Below, piece after piece: positions 25,195-33,515 of a DNA stretch of 35,084 bases (its first letter is position 1; each line of letters starts with the position of its first letter). The notes beneath the pieces are model-generated. The model searched no databases. It was not told the DNA's origin and was given only the letters and a program-made list of their open reading frames with translations. Source of the stretch: Bacteroidales bacterium UBA2714 (lineage in GTDB: Bacteria > Bacteroidota > Bacteroidia > Bacteroidales > P3); the NCBI GenBank assembly GCA_002354035.1, contig DEKU01000010.1, positions 1-35,084 on the forward strand. The letters are read 5' to 3'. The translations under genes were made by a program, and so were the position numbers.

Positions 25195-27294
25195 TCAGTA
25201 GGTGATGGAATCGAGAACATCCTGATGGATGATCACATTATATTTCTTGCGCAGTTCAAGGTTGTTCTGATCTTCGAGGTAGTTCTGATAGTCATTGAGG
25301 TAATATCCGCGTGCCTCATCACGGCTCTTCAGCTCAGGCTGCAAAATCTGCTCCACAATCAAGAACTGATAGCCCTTCTCGGTGGCACGGGTGTAGACCC
25401 CTTTCCCCCACTCGTTGCCTTGCAGGAGGGTCTGGTTGCCGGCCTCCACCACCTGCAGCTCTGAGCTCACAGGCACCTCTTCCGAACATTTCTTGCGGTT
25501 CACCTTGTCGTTCAACTTTTCCAGAAGCTCGTTCATGCCCCATCCTTTGCGGACAGACTTGTCCACAATCTTACGGGCCTTTTCAGGTGCCAGGCAAGCG
25601 CTGTCGGCCACCGTGACCACATTGACGCGCGCACGGTTATTCCAGAAATAGACCGCGTCGTTGGTGTCGTCATAGCTGTGGGTCGGAGCCACCCGATCGT
25701 AGAAAGCCTCGAAACCGGCCGAGTCCTTCAGGGCTCTGCCCCATACCATCCGATCGTTATAGGCAAAAATCATCAAGCCATGACGATACTCATCCATCAA
25801 CTCCCCAAACTCCGGGTTGTCAATCTCCAGACGGCTGTCGGCATATTTCAGAACCATGGCGTCCACAAACTCATTGTAGCGTTCCGCCACATAAATATCC
25901 ATCGGGCAAATCTGATGCACCTTCTTGTTCTTATAGATATAACGGGCAAACTGGCGCGAGTTATACTCCTGGTCGCCAATCTTGAACAGGGGCCGCATGT
26001 CAGTTATCTGGTTCGAGTCATAGTTGAAGATGGCGGAGAAAACAGAATCAGTCATCAACGCCTTCACGGCATCCAGACTGGCAGCGTATGGGGCTTTCTT
26101 CTTCTTCGAAGTCTTCACCTTGGTATAGTCCACAAAGTTATACTTCTGCTTGCACTGCTCAACAAAGATATGTTGCGGGCGGGTGCTGCGCTCTCCACGA
26201 GTCATCCTCGACTTATAGTAAGGAATCAGACTCTCAAACTCAGGCATCGTCTCCTGCTTCACAAGCTTGATAATATGCCAGCCAAAACGGCTTTTGAACG
26301 GAGCGGAAAACTCCCCTACCTTCATCCCCTTCGACACTTGCTCCACATACTCAAAAGGCAGCTGGTTGCAGACCAGTTCAGGCATCATACCGCCAGACTT
26401 CGCAGAGGTTTGGTCATCGCTGTGGTTTTTGGCCACCAATGCGAAATCGACTCCATCCTTCAGCTGGTTGTAGGCCGACGTGATGACGCCCTGGGCATTG
26501 GGGGTCTTGTCCGACACCCACACATGGGCCAGCTGAACCTTGCCATAGTACGGGTAACGGTCAAAAAGCTTGATGATATGGTAGCCATAGCGCGACCGCA
26601 CAGGCTCATGTATCTGCCCTGGCAGCATCCCGTAGGCCGCCGACTCGAAAGCATAAATCATATCAAACACCGTGAAACAGCCCAAGTCGCCCTCGTAGGG
26701 GTTCACCTGGTCTGCCTTCTCTCTCACCAGCGGGTCTATATTCTCCATGCGCTGGTCGTGCATCTCCTTCTGCGCTACAGCGTAGAAATTAGGATTAGCC
26801 AACGCTGCTTTGTACAGCTCCATGGCGTGATTGTAGGCCTTCAGCGTGTCGTCAGGGCCGGCCGACTCGCTGCACGGCACCAGGATATGGGCTGCATGGA
26901 GCGCATAATGGTTCCGCTCATAAGCCTCGCGCAGCAATTCCATCATCGTGACCGAGTCAATCAGATAGGGAGCCGCCAAATCCTTGCGGTAGGCAGCCAG
27001 CTCATCCTTCAGATAATTCAGCGTGTCCATCCCCATGGCATAGGCATCGGTCAGCTTGGCATTGAAATTGACATACAGCTGTGCATAGTCTTCCAGCGCC
27101 TTGCGCTTCTCATAGGTGCAAGCCGTGGGCTGCGCCGCCGGGTCCTTGCCTATCGAGCGGAAAAACTCCTTCACAAACTGCGACTTGTAATACTTCTTAC
27201 CCCCTATCTCAAAAATCACGGGGTCCGTGCTTGTCTGTGCGCCGACACTGAAAAACAGCACACTCAACAACAATGATGACAATAATTTCTTCAT
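25195..27294 (-). CDS. Large periplasmic parvulin-type peptidylprolyl isomerase
   Basis: A 699-residue exported protein (signal peptide ending SVGAQT). Two parvulin domains are visible: residues ~133-240 (HAAHILVP, then GDLGCFTVFDMIYAFESAAYGM and GYHIIKLFDR) and ~248-350 (VQLAHVWVS, SAKSGGMMPELV, GWHIIKLVKQ). The C-terminal half of about 330 residues has no motif that I know, but has an alternating helical pattern and could be a chaperone arm. It is longer than SurA (about 430) and shorter than many PpiD proteins, and lacks a membrane anchor. Gene order guaB, this gene, surA-like suggests one unit for envelope protein folding attached to guaB. The gap to guaB is 40 bases. Confidence 0.9.
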   Translation of the reverse strand: MKKLLSSLLLSVLFFSVGAQTSTDPVIFEIGGKKYYKSQFVKEFFRSIGKDPAAQPTACTYEKRKALEDYAQLYVNFNAKLTDAYAMGMDTLNYLKDELAAYRKDLAAPYLIDSVTMMELLREAYERNHYALHAAHILVPCSESAGPDDTLKAYNHAMELYKAALANPNFYAVAQKEMHDQRMENIDPLVREKADQVNPYEGDLGCFTVFDMIYAFESAAYGMLPGQIHEPVRSRYGYHIIKLFDRYPYYGKVQLAHVWVSDKTPNAQGVITSAYNQLKDGVDFALVAKNHSDDQTSAKSGGMMPELVCNQLPFEYVEQVSKGMKVGEFSAPFKSRFGWHIIKLVKQETMPEFESLIPYYKSRMTRGERSTRPQHIFVEQCKQKYNFVDYTKVKTSKKKKAPYAASLDAVKALMTDSVFSAIFNYDSNQITDMRPLFKIGDQEYNSRQFARYIYKNKKVHQICPMDIYVAERYNEFVDAMVLKYADSRLEIDNPEFGELMDEYRHGLMIFAYNDRMVWGRALKDSAGFEAFYDRVAPTHSYDDTNDAVYFWNNRARVNVVTVADSACLAPEKARKIVDKSVRKGWGMNELLEKLNDKVNRKKCSEEVPVSSELQVVEAGNQTLLQGNEWGKGVYTRATEKGYQFLIVEQILQPELKSRDEARGYYLNDYQNYLEDQNNLELRKKYNVIIHQDVLDSITY

Positions 27295-27334
27295 AAATCT
27301 CTCAAAGAATAAAACAGATTATCCTGACGTCCTA

Positions 27335-28807
27335 TTAGCGTGAATAATTCGGAGCCTCGCGGGTGATGGCAATGTCGTGCGGATGGCTCTCGGTGCGACC
27401 GGCGGCGGTGATGCGGATAAATTTGGCCTGCTGAAGGGTGGCGATATCCTTAGAACCGGTGTAACCCATACCGGCCTTCAGTCCACCCACCATCTGGTAC
27501 AGCACCTCGCTCAGCGTGCCCTTGTAAGGCACACGTCCCACAACCCCTTCGGGCACCAGCTTCTTGGCATCCTCCTCCTTGTCCTGGAAATAACGGTCTT
27601 TCGAGCCGCTCTGCATGGCCTCCAACGAGCCCATGCCGCGATAAGACTTAAACTTACGGCCCTCAAAAATAATCGTCTCGCCAGGAGCTTCGTCCACACC
27701 AGCCACCAACGACCCGACCATCACCGTACTGGCACCTGCCGCCAGGGCCTTCACTATGTCGCCGCTGTAGCGGATGCCGCCGTCGGCAATCACCGGCACA
27801 TCAAAGCCACGCTGCCGCAACGCACCCACGCATTCGCACACCGCCGTCAGCTGCGGCACACCGATACCGGCCACAATACGGGTCGAGCAGATGCTTCCGG
27901 GTCCGATGCCCACCTTAATGGCGTCGGCTCCCGCCTCGGCCAGCATGATGGCAGCCTCGCCCGTGGCAATGTTGCCCACCACCACGTCTATCTCCGGATA
28001 AGTGCTCTTCACCTGCTTCAACGCCTCCACCACACGGATGCTGTGGCCGTGGGCGGTGTCAATCACGATGGCGTCGGCACCGGCTTTCACCAGCGCTTCC
28101 ACACGCTCCATCATGTCGGGTGTGATGCCCACTCCCGCAGCCACACACAGGCGGCCCTTGCTGTCCTTGCAGGCCAGCGGACGCTCCTTCGTCTTCATGA
28201 TGTCGCGGTAAGTTATCAAACCCACAAACACCCCGTCGGCAGTCACCACCGGCAGCTTCTCAATCTTGTGACGCTGCAAAATCTCCGTAGCCTCGGCAAA
28301 GGTGGTGCCCACATGCGTGGTAATCAAATCCGTAATCATAATCTCACTCAAGGGGCGCTCCATGTCCTTCTCAAAACGCAAGTCGCGGTTGGTCACCATG
28401 CCAATCAGCTTGCGGTCCTCATCCACGATGGGGATGCCGCCAATGCCATACTCACTCATCAGGTGCAGGGCATCCTTCACCAGCGCGTCCTTCTTCAGCG
28501 TCACCGGGTCCACAATCATGCCGTTCTCCGCACGTTTCACCTTGCGCACCTCGTTGGCCTGGCGCTCAATCGACATGTTCTTGTGCAACACACCGATACC
28601 ACCTTCCTGAGCCATACCGATGGCCATGGCAGCCTCCGTCACGGTGTCCATGGCCGCCGAAACCAGCGGCATGTTCAACCTTATGTTTTTCGAAAAACGG
28701 GTTGCCACCGTCACTTCGCGGGGAAGAATCTCTGAATACGACGGCACCAAAAGCACGTCATCATAAGTAAGGCCTTCGCCAATGAATTTTGTGGTATCTG
28801 TATACAT
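27335..28807 (-). CDS. guaB: GuaB, inosine-5'-monophosphate dehydrogenase
   Basis: A 490-residue cytosolic enzyme that oxidises IMP to XMP with NAD+, the rate-limiting step of GMP synthesis. The catalytic Cys307 lies in the GIGPGSICSTRIV loop. The N-terminal part carries LTYDDVLLVPSYSE and PLVSAAMDTVTE. The paired CBS domains (~residues 95-205) include MSEYGIGGIPIVDEDRKLIGMVTNRDLRF and KIEKLPVV. The C-terminal flap contains YRGMGSLEAMQSGS and RVPYKGTL. Length and motifs are complete. A clear -7 box (28849-28857) lies 42 bases upstream. It is the first gene of the minus-strand block that runs to panB. Confidence 0.97.
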   Translation of the reverse strand: MYTDTTKFIGEGLTYDDVLLVPSYSEILPREVTVATRFSKNIRLNMPLVSAAMDTVTEAAMAIGMAQEGGIGVLHKNMSIERQANEVRKVKRAENGMIVDPVTLKKDALVKDALHLMSEYGIGGIPIVDEDRKLIGMVTNRDLRFEKDMERPLSEIMITDLITTHVGTTFAEATEILQRHKIEKLPVVTADGVFVGLITYRDIMKTKERPLACKDSKGRLCVAAGVGITPDMMERVEALVKAGADAIVIDTAHGHSIRVVEALKQVKSTYPEIDVVVGNIATGEAAIMLAEAGADAIKVGIGPGSICSTRIVAGIGVPQLTAVCECVGALRQRGFDVPVIADGGIRYSGDIVKALAAGASTVMVGSLVAGVDEAPGETIIFEGRKFKSYRGMGSLEAMQSGSKDRYFQDKEEDAKKLVPEGVVGRVPYKGTLSEVLYQMVGGLKAGMGYTGSKDIATLQQAKFIRITAAGRTESHPHDIAITREAPNYSR

Positions 28808-28848
28808 AGCTGTTAGTTATTACGTTCTAAACGGAGTTAATAAATTGT

Positions 28849-28857
28849 GCAAAGATA
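28849..28857 (-). promoter_or_regulatory. guaB: -7 promoter box of guaB
   Basis: On the minus strand this reads TATCTTTGC, an exact match to the Bacteroidota -7 consensus, 42 bases before the guaB start codon. The upstream part is an A/T-rich run rather than a clear TTTG -33 box. It should drive the whole guaB-to-panB block or at least its first three genes. Confidence 0.7.
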
Positions 28858-29168
28858 CCCATTTTTCCCGACATAAATAAAAAAAAACGCCCCGCCCGCC
28901 GCAAATTAACGTCTATTACCAAATCTCCCACCCCCACTAAACACTTAAACCCAATGTCTTAACCCCTCCCCACCCCTCCCCTCTTGAGAGGGGAGCAAGG
29001 GGGTATGGAAGAGAGGAGGCCGGGGGTATAACTGGGAGGGGCCGGGGGTATGAATGCGATGGGAAGAGAGTCTGAGCAAGAGGGTCAAGAGGCAAGAGTA
29101 ATAAATGCCGAAAGCACGAAAGAGCCACATTAATCGCTCGGTTTCCATGCAAATGCTACATTAATCTT

Positions 29169-29201
29169 TCTATTTCTTCTCTTGGCAAGAGATAAAATAG
29201 A
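29169..29201. repeat. Palindromic dispersed element, copy 2
   Basis: The outer arms TCTATTT (29169-29175) and AAATAGA (29195-29201) with inner arms CTCTT/AAGAG around a GGC loop form an interrupted hairpin, followed by AACAAAA. It shares layout, outer arms and downstream A-rich tail with 13598-13627, while the inner stem differs but still pairs. Confidence 0.55.
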
Positions 29202-29304
29202 AACAAAACAGAGACAAAACAGAAAGTAACAAGCGGGGCGGCACCGAATCTTCAACAGCCTCACGGCTAAGCAACACCTATCTCGTCCCTCCGCCTGGCA
29301 GGCC

Positions 29305-31668
29305 CTACTCCGTCCCACCGATCACCGTGCGTAGCTTCTGGATATCGGCTAAAAATACCTCTCCTTTTTTAACGTTCATATCAAAAGCGACATGGCTCTT
29401 TTCTGCCATGGTGCGGAATATGTCCAAACTCTCCTGCGCGGCGCGCTCGGCCTCGTCCAATTCCCCTTTATCAAAATGTAGCAGGGCAATGTTGAAAAGG
29501 GTCATGGCCACATCGGGCAGGAAGGCATCGGGATTGGCCTCGGCCAAGGAGCGGCGGATGCTTAGGGCTTCGGTATACTCCTCTTCGGCGGCAGCGTGGT
29601 TGTCGGTGTTCTTGTGGAGGATGGCCAGATTATTCAGGGTCATGGCCACATAGAGCAGGAAGGCATCGGGATTGGTCTCGGCCAAGGAGCGGTATTTGTC
29701 GAGGGCTTCGGTATACTCCTTTTCGGCGGCAGCGTGGTTGTCGGTGACATCATGGAGGACGGCCAGATTGTTCAGGGTCATGGCCACATCGGGCAGGAAG
29801 GCATCGGGGTTGGCCTCGGCCAAGGAGCGGCGGATGTTGAGGGCTTCGGTATACTCCTCTTCGGCGGCAGTGTGGTTGTTGGTGCAGTTGTGGAGGTTGG
29901 CCAGATTGTTCAGGGTCGTGGCCACATGGGGCAGGAAGGCATCGGGATTGGTCTCGGCCAAGGAGCGGCGGATGCTGAGGGCTTTGGTAAACTCCTCTTC
30001 GGCGGCAGCGTGGTTGTTGGTGTTCGCGTGGAGGATGGCCAGATTGTTCAGGGTCATGGCCACATCGGGCAGGAAGGCGTCGGGGTTGGCTTCGTCCAAG
30101 GAGCGGCGGATGCTGAGGGCTTCGGTATACTCCTTTTCGGCGGCAGCGTGGTTGTTGGTGTCCGCGTGGAGGATGGCCAGATTGTTTAAGGCTCCGGCTT
30201 TGTGTCGCAGGTATGCATCTGAATCGGTTTGGGAAAGGCGGGAGAAAATGTCTACCGCTTTTTGACCGCTGGGCAGGGCTTTGGAGAAGTGGTTAAGGTC
30301 ATCCAGGCTATTGCTGATGCTGAGGAATGCAAAAGCGAAATCTTCCTCTTTGACCTCGGCATTGAGCATGGAGAAGGGCTTCTTGTTGCCGTTGGTGAAG
30401 GCGTCGTAGAGCTGGTCGAAGATTTCCAAGGCGAAGTCCAAGCCCCCGATGTACTTAATCTCCTTTGGGTGCTGAAGGAAGTAGTAGGCCAAGAAAAACT
30501 CGAAGAAAGAGCGGTGGGAGAAGTGGTATTCGTCACCTGTGCGGGTGAGAAGAGAACGTCGCTTGAAGTTTCTTGCTTTGTCTGAGGAGAGGATTTTTAT
30601 GTTTTCAGATTTATTCAGGAGTTCATCGAATTCTTTGTCCGTGAGCGACTGCTCTCCGCGCTGATACATGTGTGCTGCTGCGATGGCAGAGAGTTGCCAC
30701 CAGTTGCGCACCCGTTGTTCAATATTGCCTGAGAATATCTTTAGGCCAATATCGCGTTTCAAAAGTTCATGGATGATACAGTAGTGTACATCAAGGGGAG
30801 TTTTGATGGGTTGTTGTGATTTGATGAGGATGTCGATATATGTAAGAACAAGGGGACGGATGAAGAGGAGAGGGGCTTGATTGATTATTTCGCAAGCGTC
30901 TTTATAAGCAGAGCTATCGTGGCGAAAGGAGAATTTATGGCTAAGAAAAGAATCAATCTGAGTGTCGTTGAATGGCGCAAGATAGCGGTTTTCGCATTGG
31001 AGAAAAGATACCTCGTTACTAATGTCATTGGGGGCCAAGACTGATTGGTGGTCATTGTCGGGGAAGAATTGAGGTCGGCAAGTAATAACCACTCGTGCAA
31101 AGTCGCTGTAGGCATTGCGCAGAGCAGTTAGAAATCGTTCGAAATCTTCGGAGGATTGAACTTGAGGACATTCGTCCAAAGCATCGAGAAGGAGGATGGT
31201 GTGCTCTTTGTCAGGGATACTGTCGATTGCATGGAAATCCATCTGATTGCGGAGGGAGAGGAGTTTGATATGAGGGAAAGGCAGTTGGCCTTTTGACTTG
31301 TAATGGTGGATGTAATCGTACAGCAGGTGGACTAGGGCGGAGGATTTGCCACTGCCAGAATCGCCCAAAAGACAAATAACTGTGGGTTCGTCGGCAGTGT
31401 CGGTGAACACTTTTGTTATGAAGTAGTCTTTTAAAAGCACCTGTTTGCCCGAGTCGGTTGTTTCGGGGTGGTCGAGTGAGATACGGTTGGGGGTGATGAA
31501 AGGCTGCACGTATATTTGTGTGGGACCAAGGTATTCTTTCCTAAAGCTTTCGGGTATGGCTTGTTTGATGTATTTCCCTTGCCAAGTACACCATTCTTTT
31601 ATTTTGCGGATGAGGAATGCTGCTGTGTCTATGGGGATTTTCAACAAGAGTTCCAAAAAGGCTATCAT
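29305..31668 (-). CDS. NACHT-type NTPase with C-terminal TPR repeats, probable defence protein
   Basis: A 787-residue protein. Residues 1-60 are a short hydrophobic/amphipathic lead (IAFLELLLKIPIDTAAFLI) that could touch membranes. The NACHT NTPase follows: Walker A LLGDSGSGKSSALVHLL near residue 100, a TILLLDALDECPQ Walker B with the NACHT-typical LDALDE, then ARVVITCRPQF and a FSHRSFFEFFLAYYFL winged-helix/helical element. The C-terminal ~290 residues are six TPR units of 46 residues with the core LNNLAILHx[4]NHAAAEEEYTEALSIRRSL. Bacterial NACHT proteins (bNACHT) protect against phage, with the repeats as sensor; this role is inferred. No separate effector domain is recognisable. A TATATTTGT box (31735-31743, minus) is a possible promoter. 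Confidence 0.85.
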   Translation of the reverse strand: MIAFLELLLKIPIDTAAFLIRKIKEWCTWQGKYIKQAIPESFRKEYLGPTQIYVQPFITPNRISLDHPETTDSGKQVLLKDYFITKVFTDTADEPTVICLLGDSGSGKSSALVHLLYDYIHHYKSKGQLPFPHIKLLSLRNQMDFHAIDSIPDKEHTILLLDALDECPQVQSSEDFERFLTALRNAYSDFARVVITCRPQFFPDNDHQSVLAPNDISNEVSFLQCENRYLAPFNDTQIDSFLSHKFSFRHDSSAYKDACEIINQAPLLFIRPLVLTYIDILIKSQQPIKTPLDVHYCIIHELLKRDIGLKIFSGNIEQRVRNWWQLSAIAAAHMYQRGEQSLTDKEFDELLNKSENIKILSSDKARNFKRRSLLTRTGDEYHFSHRSFFEFFLAYYFLQHPKEIKYIGGLDFALEIFDQLYDAFTNGNKKPFSMLNAEVKEEDFAFAFLSISNSLDDLNHFSKALPSGQKAVDIFSRLSQTDSDAYLRHKAGALNNLAILHADTNNHAAAEKEYTEALSIRRSLDEANPDAFLPDVAMTLNNLAILHANTNNHAAAEEEFTKALSIRRSLAETNPDAFLPHVATTLNNLANLHNCTNNHTAAEEEYTEALNIRRSLAEANPDAFLPDVAMTLNNLAVLHDVTDNHAAAEKEYTEALDKYRSLAETNPDAFLLYVAMTLNNLAILHKNTDNHAAAEEEYTEALSIRRSLAEANPDAFLPDVAMTLFNIALLHFDKGELDEAERAAQESLDIFRTMAEKSHVAFDMNVKKGEVFLADIQKLRTVIGGTE
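29461..30190 (-). repeat. Tandem 138-bp repeats encoding the TPR units
   Basis: The marker GAAGGC(A/G)TCG recurs at 29521, 29659, 29797, 29935 and 30073, exactly 138 bases apart. The units are nearly identical at DNA level, differing at scattered positions that mostly alter a few residues on the helix surface. The period equals 46 codons, so gain or loss of a unit keeps the frame. This looks like a recently expanded, still variable array. Confidence 0.9.
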
Positions 31669-31734
31669 AGTGCAACGTGTTTAAAGGGGTTATTTGCAAT
31701 GTGTTGAGTATTGAATCAAGGATTATTGTTTAAT

Positions 31735-31743
31735 ACAAATATA
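31735..31743 (-). promoter_or_regulatory. Possible -7 box of the NACHT-TPR gene
   Basis: On the minus strand this reads TATATTTGT, agreeing with TAnnTTTG, and lies 66 bases before the start codon at 31668. No matching -33 box is found at the usual spacing. Confidence 0.45.
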
Positions 31744-31790
31744 CGTGTTTTTTGTGATATGTTGGAGCGGGTGGGGATTTTTTTTGGAAT

Positions 31791-31822
31791 GTGCGTCCTG
31801 GGCGTGGTGGCCCAGGACGCAC
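31791..31822. terminator. Perfect 13-bp hairpin behind the PAP2 gene
   Basis: GTGCGTCCTGGGC (31791-31803), loop GTGGTG and GCCCAGGACGCAC (31810-31822) form a very stable stem, 10 bases after the stop of the phosphatase gene. On the minus strand it is followed by A-rich rather than U-rich sequence (eight A after six bases), so it is not a textbook terminator for that gene. It may protect the 3' end or act with a factor. Confidence 0.5.
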
Positions 31823-31832
31823 TGGGGGGAGG

Positions 31833-33437
31833 TCAATAGACTATCTTCAGGTTGCGGAACAGCTCGTGCCCGGCGAAGGTGACGAGGTAGGCCCCGTGGG
31901 GCAGATTGGCAAGGCTGATGGTGGTGTTGCCGTCCACATCGGCCGTGCGGACCAGTCGCCCATCGACAGCGTAGAGGTTGAGCCGTCCTTTGACGGGGCG
32001 GTCGGTGAAACGGAGGGAGACCGTTTGTCCCACATGGGTGAGGATGGCGTCGGGGGCGGGAGCTGGCTCGATGGCGGTGCGGCCACGGAGGGAGGCGTAT
32101 TCGGCCCGCGCGTTGCGCAGCAGCGTCTGGAACTGGGGCTCGCGCTGGATGCGGACGAGGGTGTAGGCGGCCACAAGGCGGGCGGCCTGCACGTCGGTGG
32201 CCCAATGGTAGCCGGCTATGACACGGCTGTGCCCATACTCAAAGCCACGGTTCAGCACGGAGTTCATGCTGTCGGGGGTCAGTTCGACCATGGCCATGGC
32301 CAGTCCCCAGCCGAAAGTGGAGTGGGACGACGGGTAGGAAGAGGTGAGGACATGCGACTCCTCTTCACCGGGGATGAGGGTAGGTTCGGCCAATTGAACG
32401 TATGGGCGACGGCGGAAGTAGGTATCTTTAAGTCGGTTGGCTTCGTTTTTAAGTGCCGTGCGGACATAGCTGAGGTAGGCAGTGATGTGGGGTGCGGAGG
32501 TGGTGTCGAGCTGCATGTTCAGGCAGTTGGAGAACTGGCTGAGGAAGTGGTGCACTTTGCTTGCGGCATCGGTAATGGCTTGTTCGCCACGCTCGGAGTC
32601 GCGCTCGCCCTTGGCAAACCAGTGGGCAGCCACATCGCCTTGGTAGCGGAAGGAGGCTGTGTCGATGGGCGGCGGGAGGATGCGGCTGCCATTGGGGAAG
32701 CCCACGTGGGTGGGGGTGGGACCATGCCAGAGGAGGTACTCGGCACGGGCTGCGGCAAGGTCGGCCTGGAATTCGGGGCTATCCTGCAGACGGGCCACAC
32801 ATGCCGAGGCAGCCAGACGGGCGGCATCGACATCGCTCTGCCAGTGGGCGCCCACTATGACGCGGCTTTCGCCATATTCCCATCCGCGGCGCAGGATGGT
32901 GTCCTGCTGTTCGGGAGCCATCTGGGCCAGGATGAGGGCTGTGGTCCAGCCGAGGGAAGTGTGGCCTGAGGGATAGGAGCCATTGCCCCGAAGCTCCTCC
33001 TCATTGTCGAAAGCACCGGCCACATGCTCGTTCATCCGGGCAAAGGGACGTTTGCGCATATACTTGGCTTTGGCCTGGTCCACCGCTTGGGCGGAAGTTA
33101 CCCTGGCACGGCTCACGAGCCGGTAGATGGCCGGGGTGGCCTCCTTGCTGATGGTGAAGCCGAGAGCTTCGCTGAAGACGGTGCACATGCGCGGGACCCC
33201 ATAGAGCGATTCCCAGCTGGCTTGCTGTCCGCGAGGGGTGGAACGCATGGATTTGCCCCACAGCCACTGCTGGAAGTCGTCGATGAAAAGCGGACTGCAT
33301 GTGTCGGGCGGGGCGGGAAGGTAGATTCCGGCATCGGGCAAAGAGTCGGTGCGGAAATAAGGCAGGGTGTCGACATCCTGCCCCATGGTCTGGAGACCCA
33401 AGAGGCAGATGAGAAAGGATAATAAGATTTTCTTCAT
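31833..33437 (-). CDS. Tandem double PAP2/class A acid phosphatase with T9SS sorting domain
   Basis: A 534-residue exported protein from the ATG at 33437; this start gives a clean signal peptide (MKKILLSFLICLLGLQTMGQ), better than the frame from 33479. Two complete PAP2 catalytic sets occur in tandem. Copy one has K123-x6-R130-P, PSGH (His159) and SR-x5-H198-x3-D202. Copy two has K337-x6-R344-P, PSSH (His372) and SR-x5-H411-x3-D415. These are the phosphate-binding and nucleophile/acid residues of class A non-specific acid phosphatases, usually single-domain proteins of ~250 residues. The last ~75 residues (RLNLYAVDGRLVRTADVDG, LPHGAYLVTF, LFRNLKIVY) form a T9SS sorting domain, so secretion through PorU/PorV is expected. 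Surface phosphate scavenging is inferred. Confidence 0.9.
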   Translation of the reverse strand: MKKILLSFLICLLGLQTMGQDVDTLPYFRTDSLPDAGIYLPAPPDTCSPLFIDDFQQWLWGKSMRSTPRGQQASWESLYGVPRMCTVFSEALGFTISKEATPAIYRLVSRARVTSAQAVDQAKAKYMRKRPFARMNEHVAGAFDNEEELRGNGSYPSGHTSLGWTTALILAQMAPEQQDTILRRGWEYGESRVIVGAHWQSDVDAARLAASACVARLQDSPEFQADLAAARAEYLLWHGPTPTHVGFPNGSRILPPPIDTASFRYQGDVAAHWFAKGERDSERGEQAITDAASKVHHFLSQFSNCLNMQLDTTSAPHITAYLSYVRTALKNEANRLKDTYFRRRPYVQLAEPTLIPGEEESHVLTSSYPSSHSTFGWGLAMAMVELTPDSMNSVLNRGFEYGHSRVIAGYHWATDVQAARLVAAYTLVRIQREPQFQTLLRNARAEYASLRGRTAIEPAPAPDAILTHVGQTVSLRFTDRPVKGRLNLYAVDGRLVRTADVDGNTTISLANLPHGAYLVTFAGHELFRNLKIVY

Positions 33438-33515
33438 GCTGAAAGAGTTTTTAATGTTAATATGAACGGTGTATTTCATACCCCCAGCCCCCCCAAGAGG
33501 AGAGGCCGACAGGGG

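Larger units (their letters stand above)
28808..29304. other. 497-base intergenic region between guaB and the NACHT gene
   Basis: There is no credible gene. It contains the guaB promoter (28849-28857), a G/C-polarised stretch at ~28960-29060 with a hairpin TCCCCTC-TTGA-GAGGGGA (28977-28994), several runs of 3-5 G on the plus strand (28999-29003, 29022-29026, 29034-29036, 29038-29041, 29044-29048) and a 12-bp direct repeat GGCCGGGGGTAT (29018-29029 and 29040-29051). Copy 2 of the palindromic element follows (29169-29201). The G-runs could form a quadruplex or be remnants of a repeat family. Confidence 0.55.

Noticed and set aside
25678..28735. Plus-strand frames of 532 and 452 residues opposite the large PPIase and guaB
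   Set aside because: They are antisense shadows of well-identified genes, with no signal peptide, domain or promoter.
29461..30190. Regularly spaced repeats considered as a CRISPR-like array
   Set aside because: The repeats are contiguous 138-bp units without spacers and encode TPR helices in frame.
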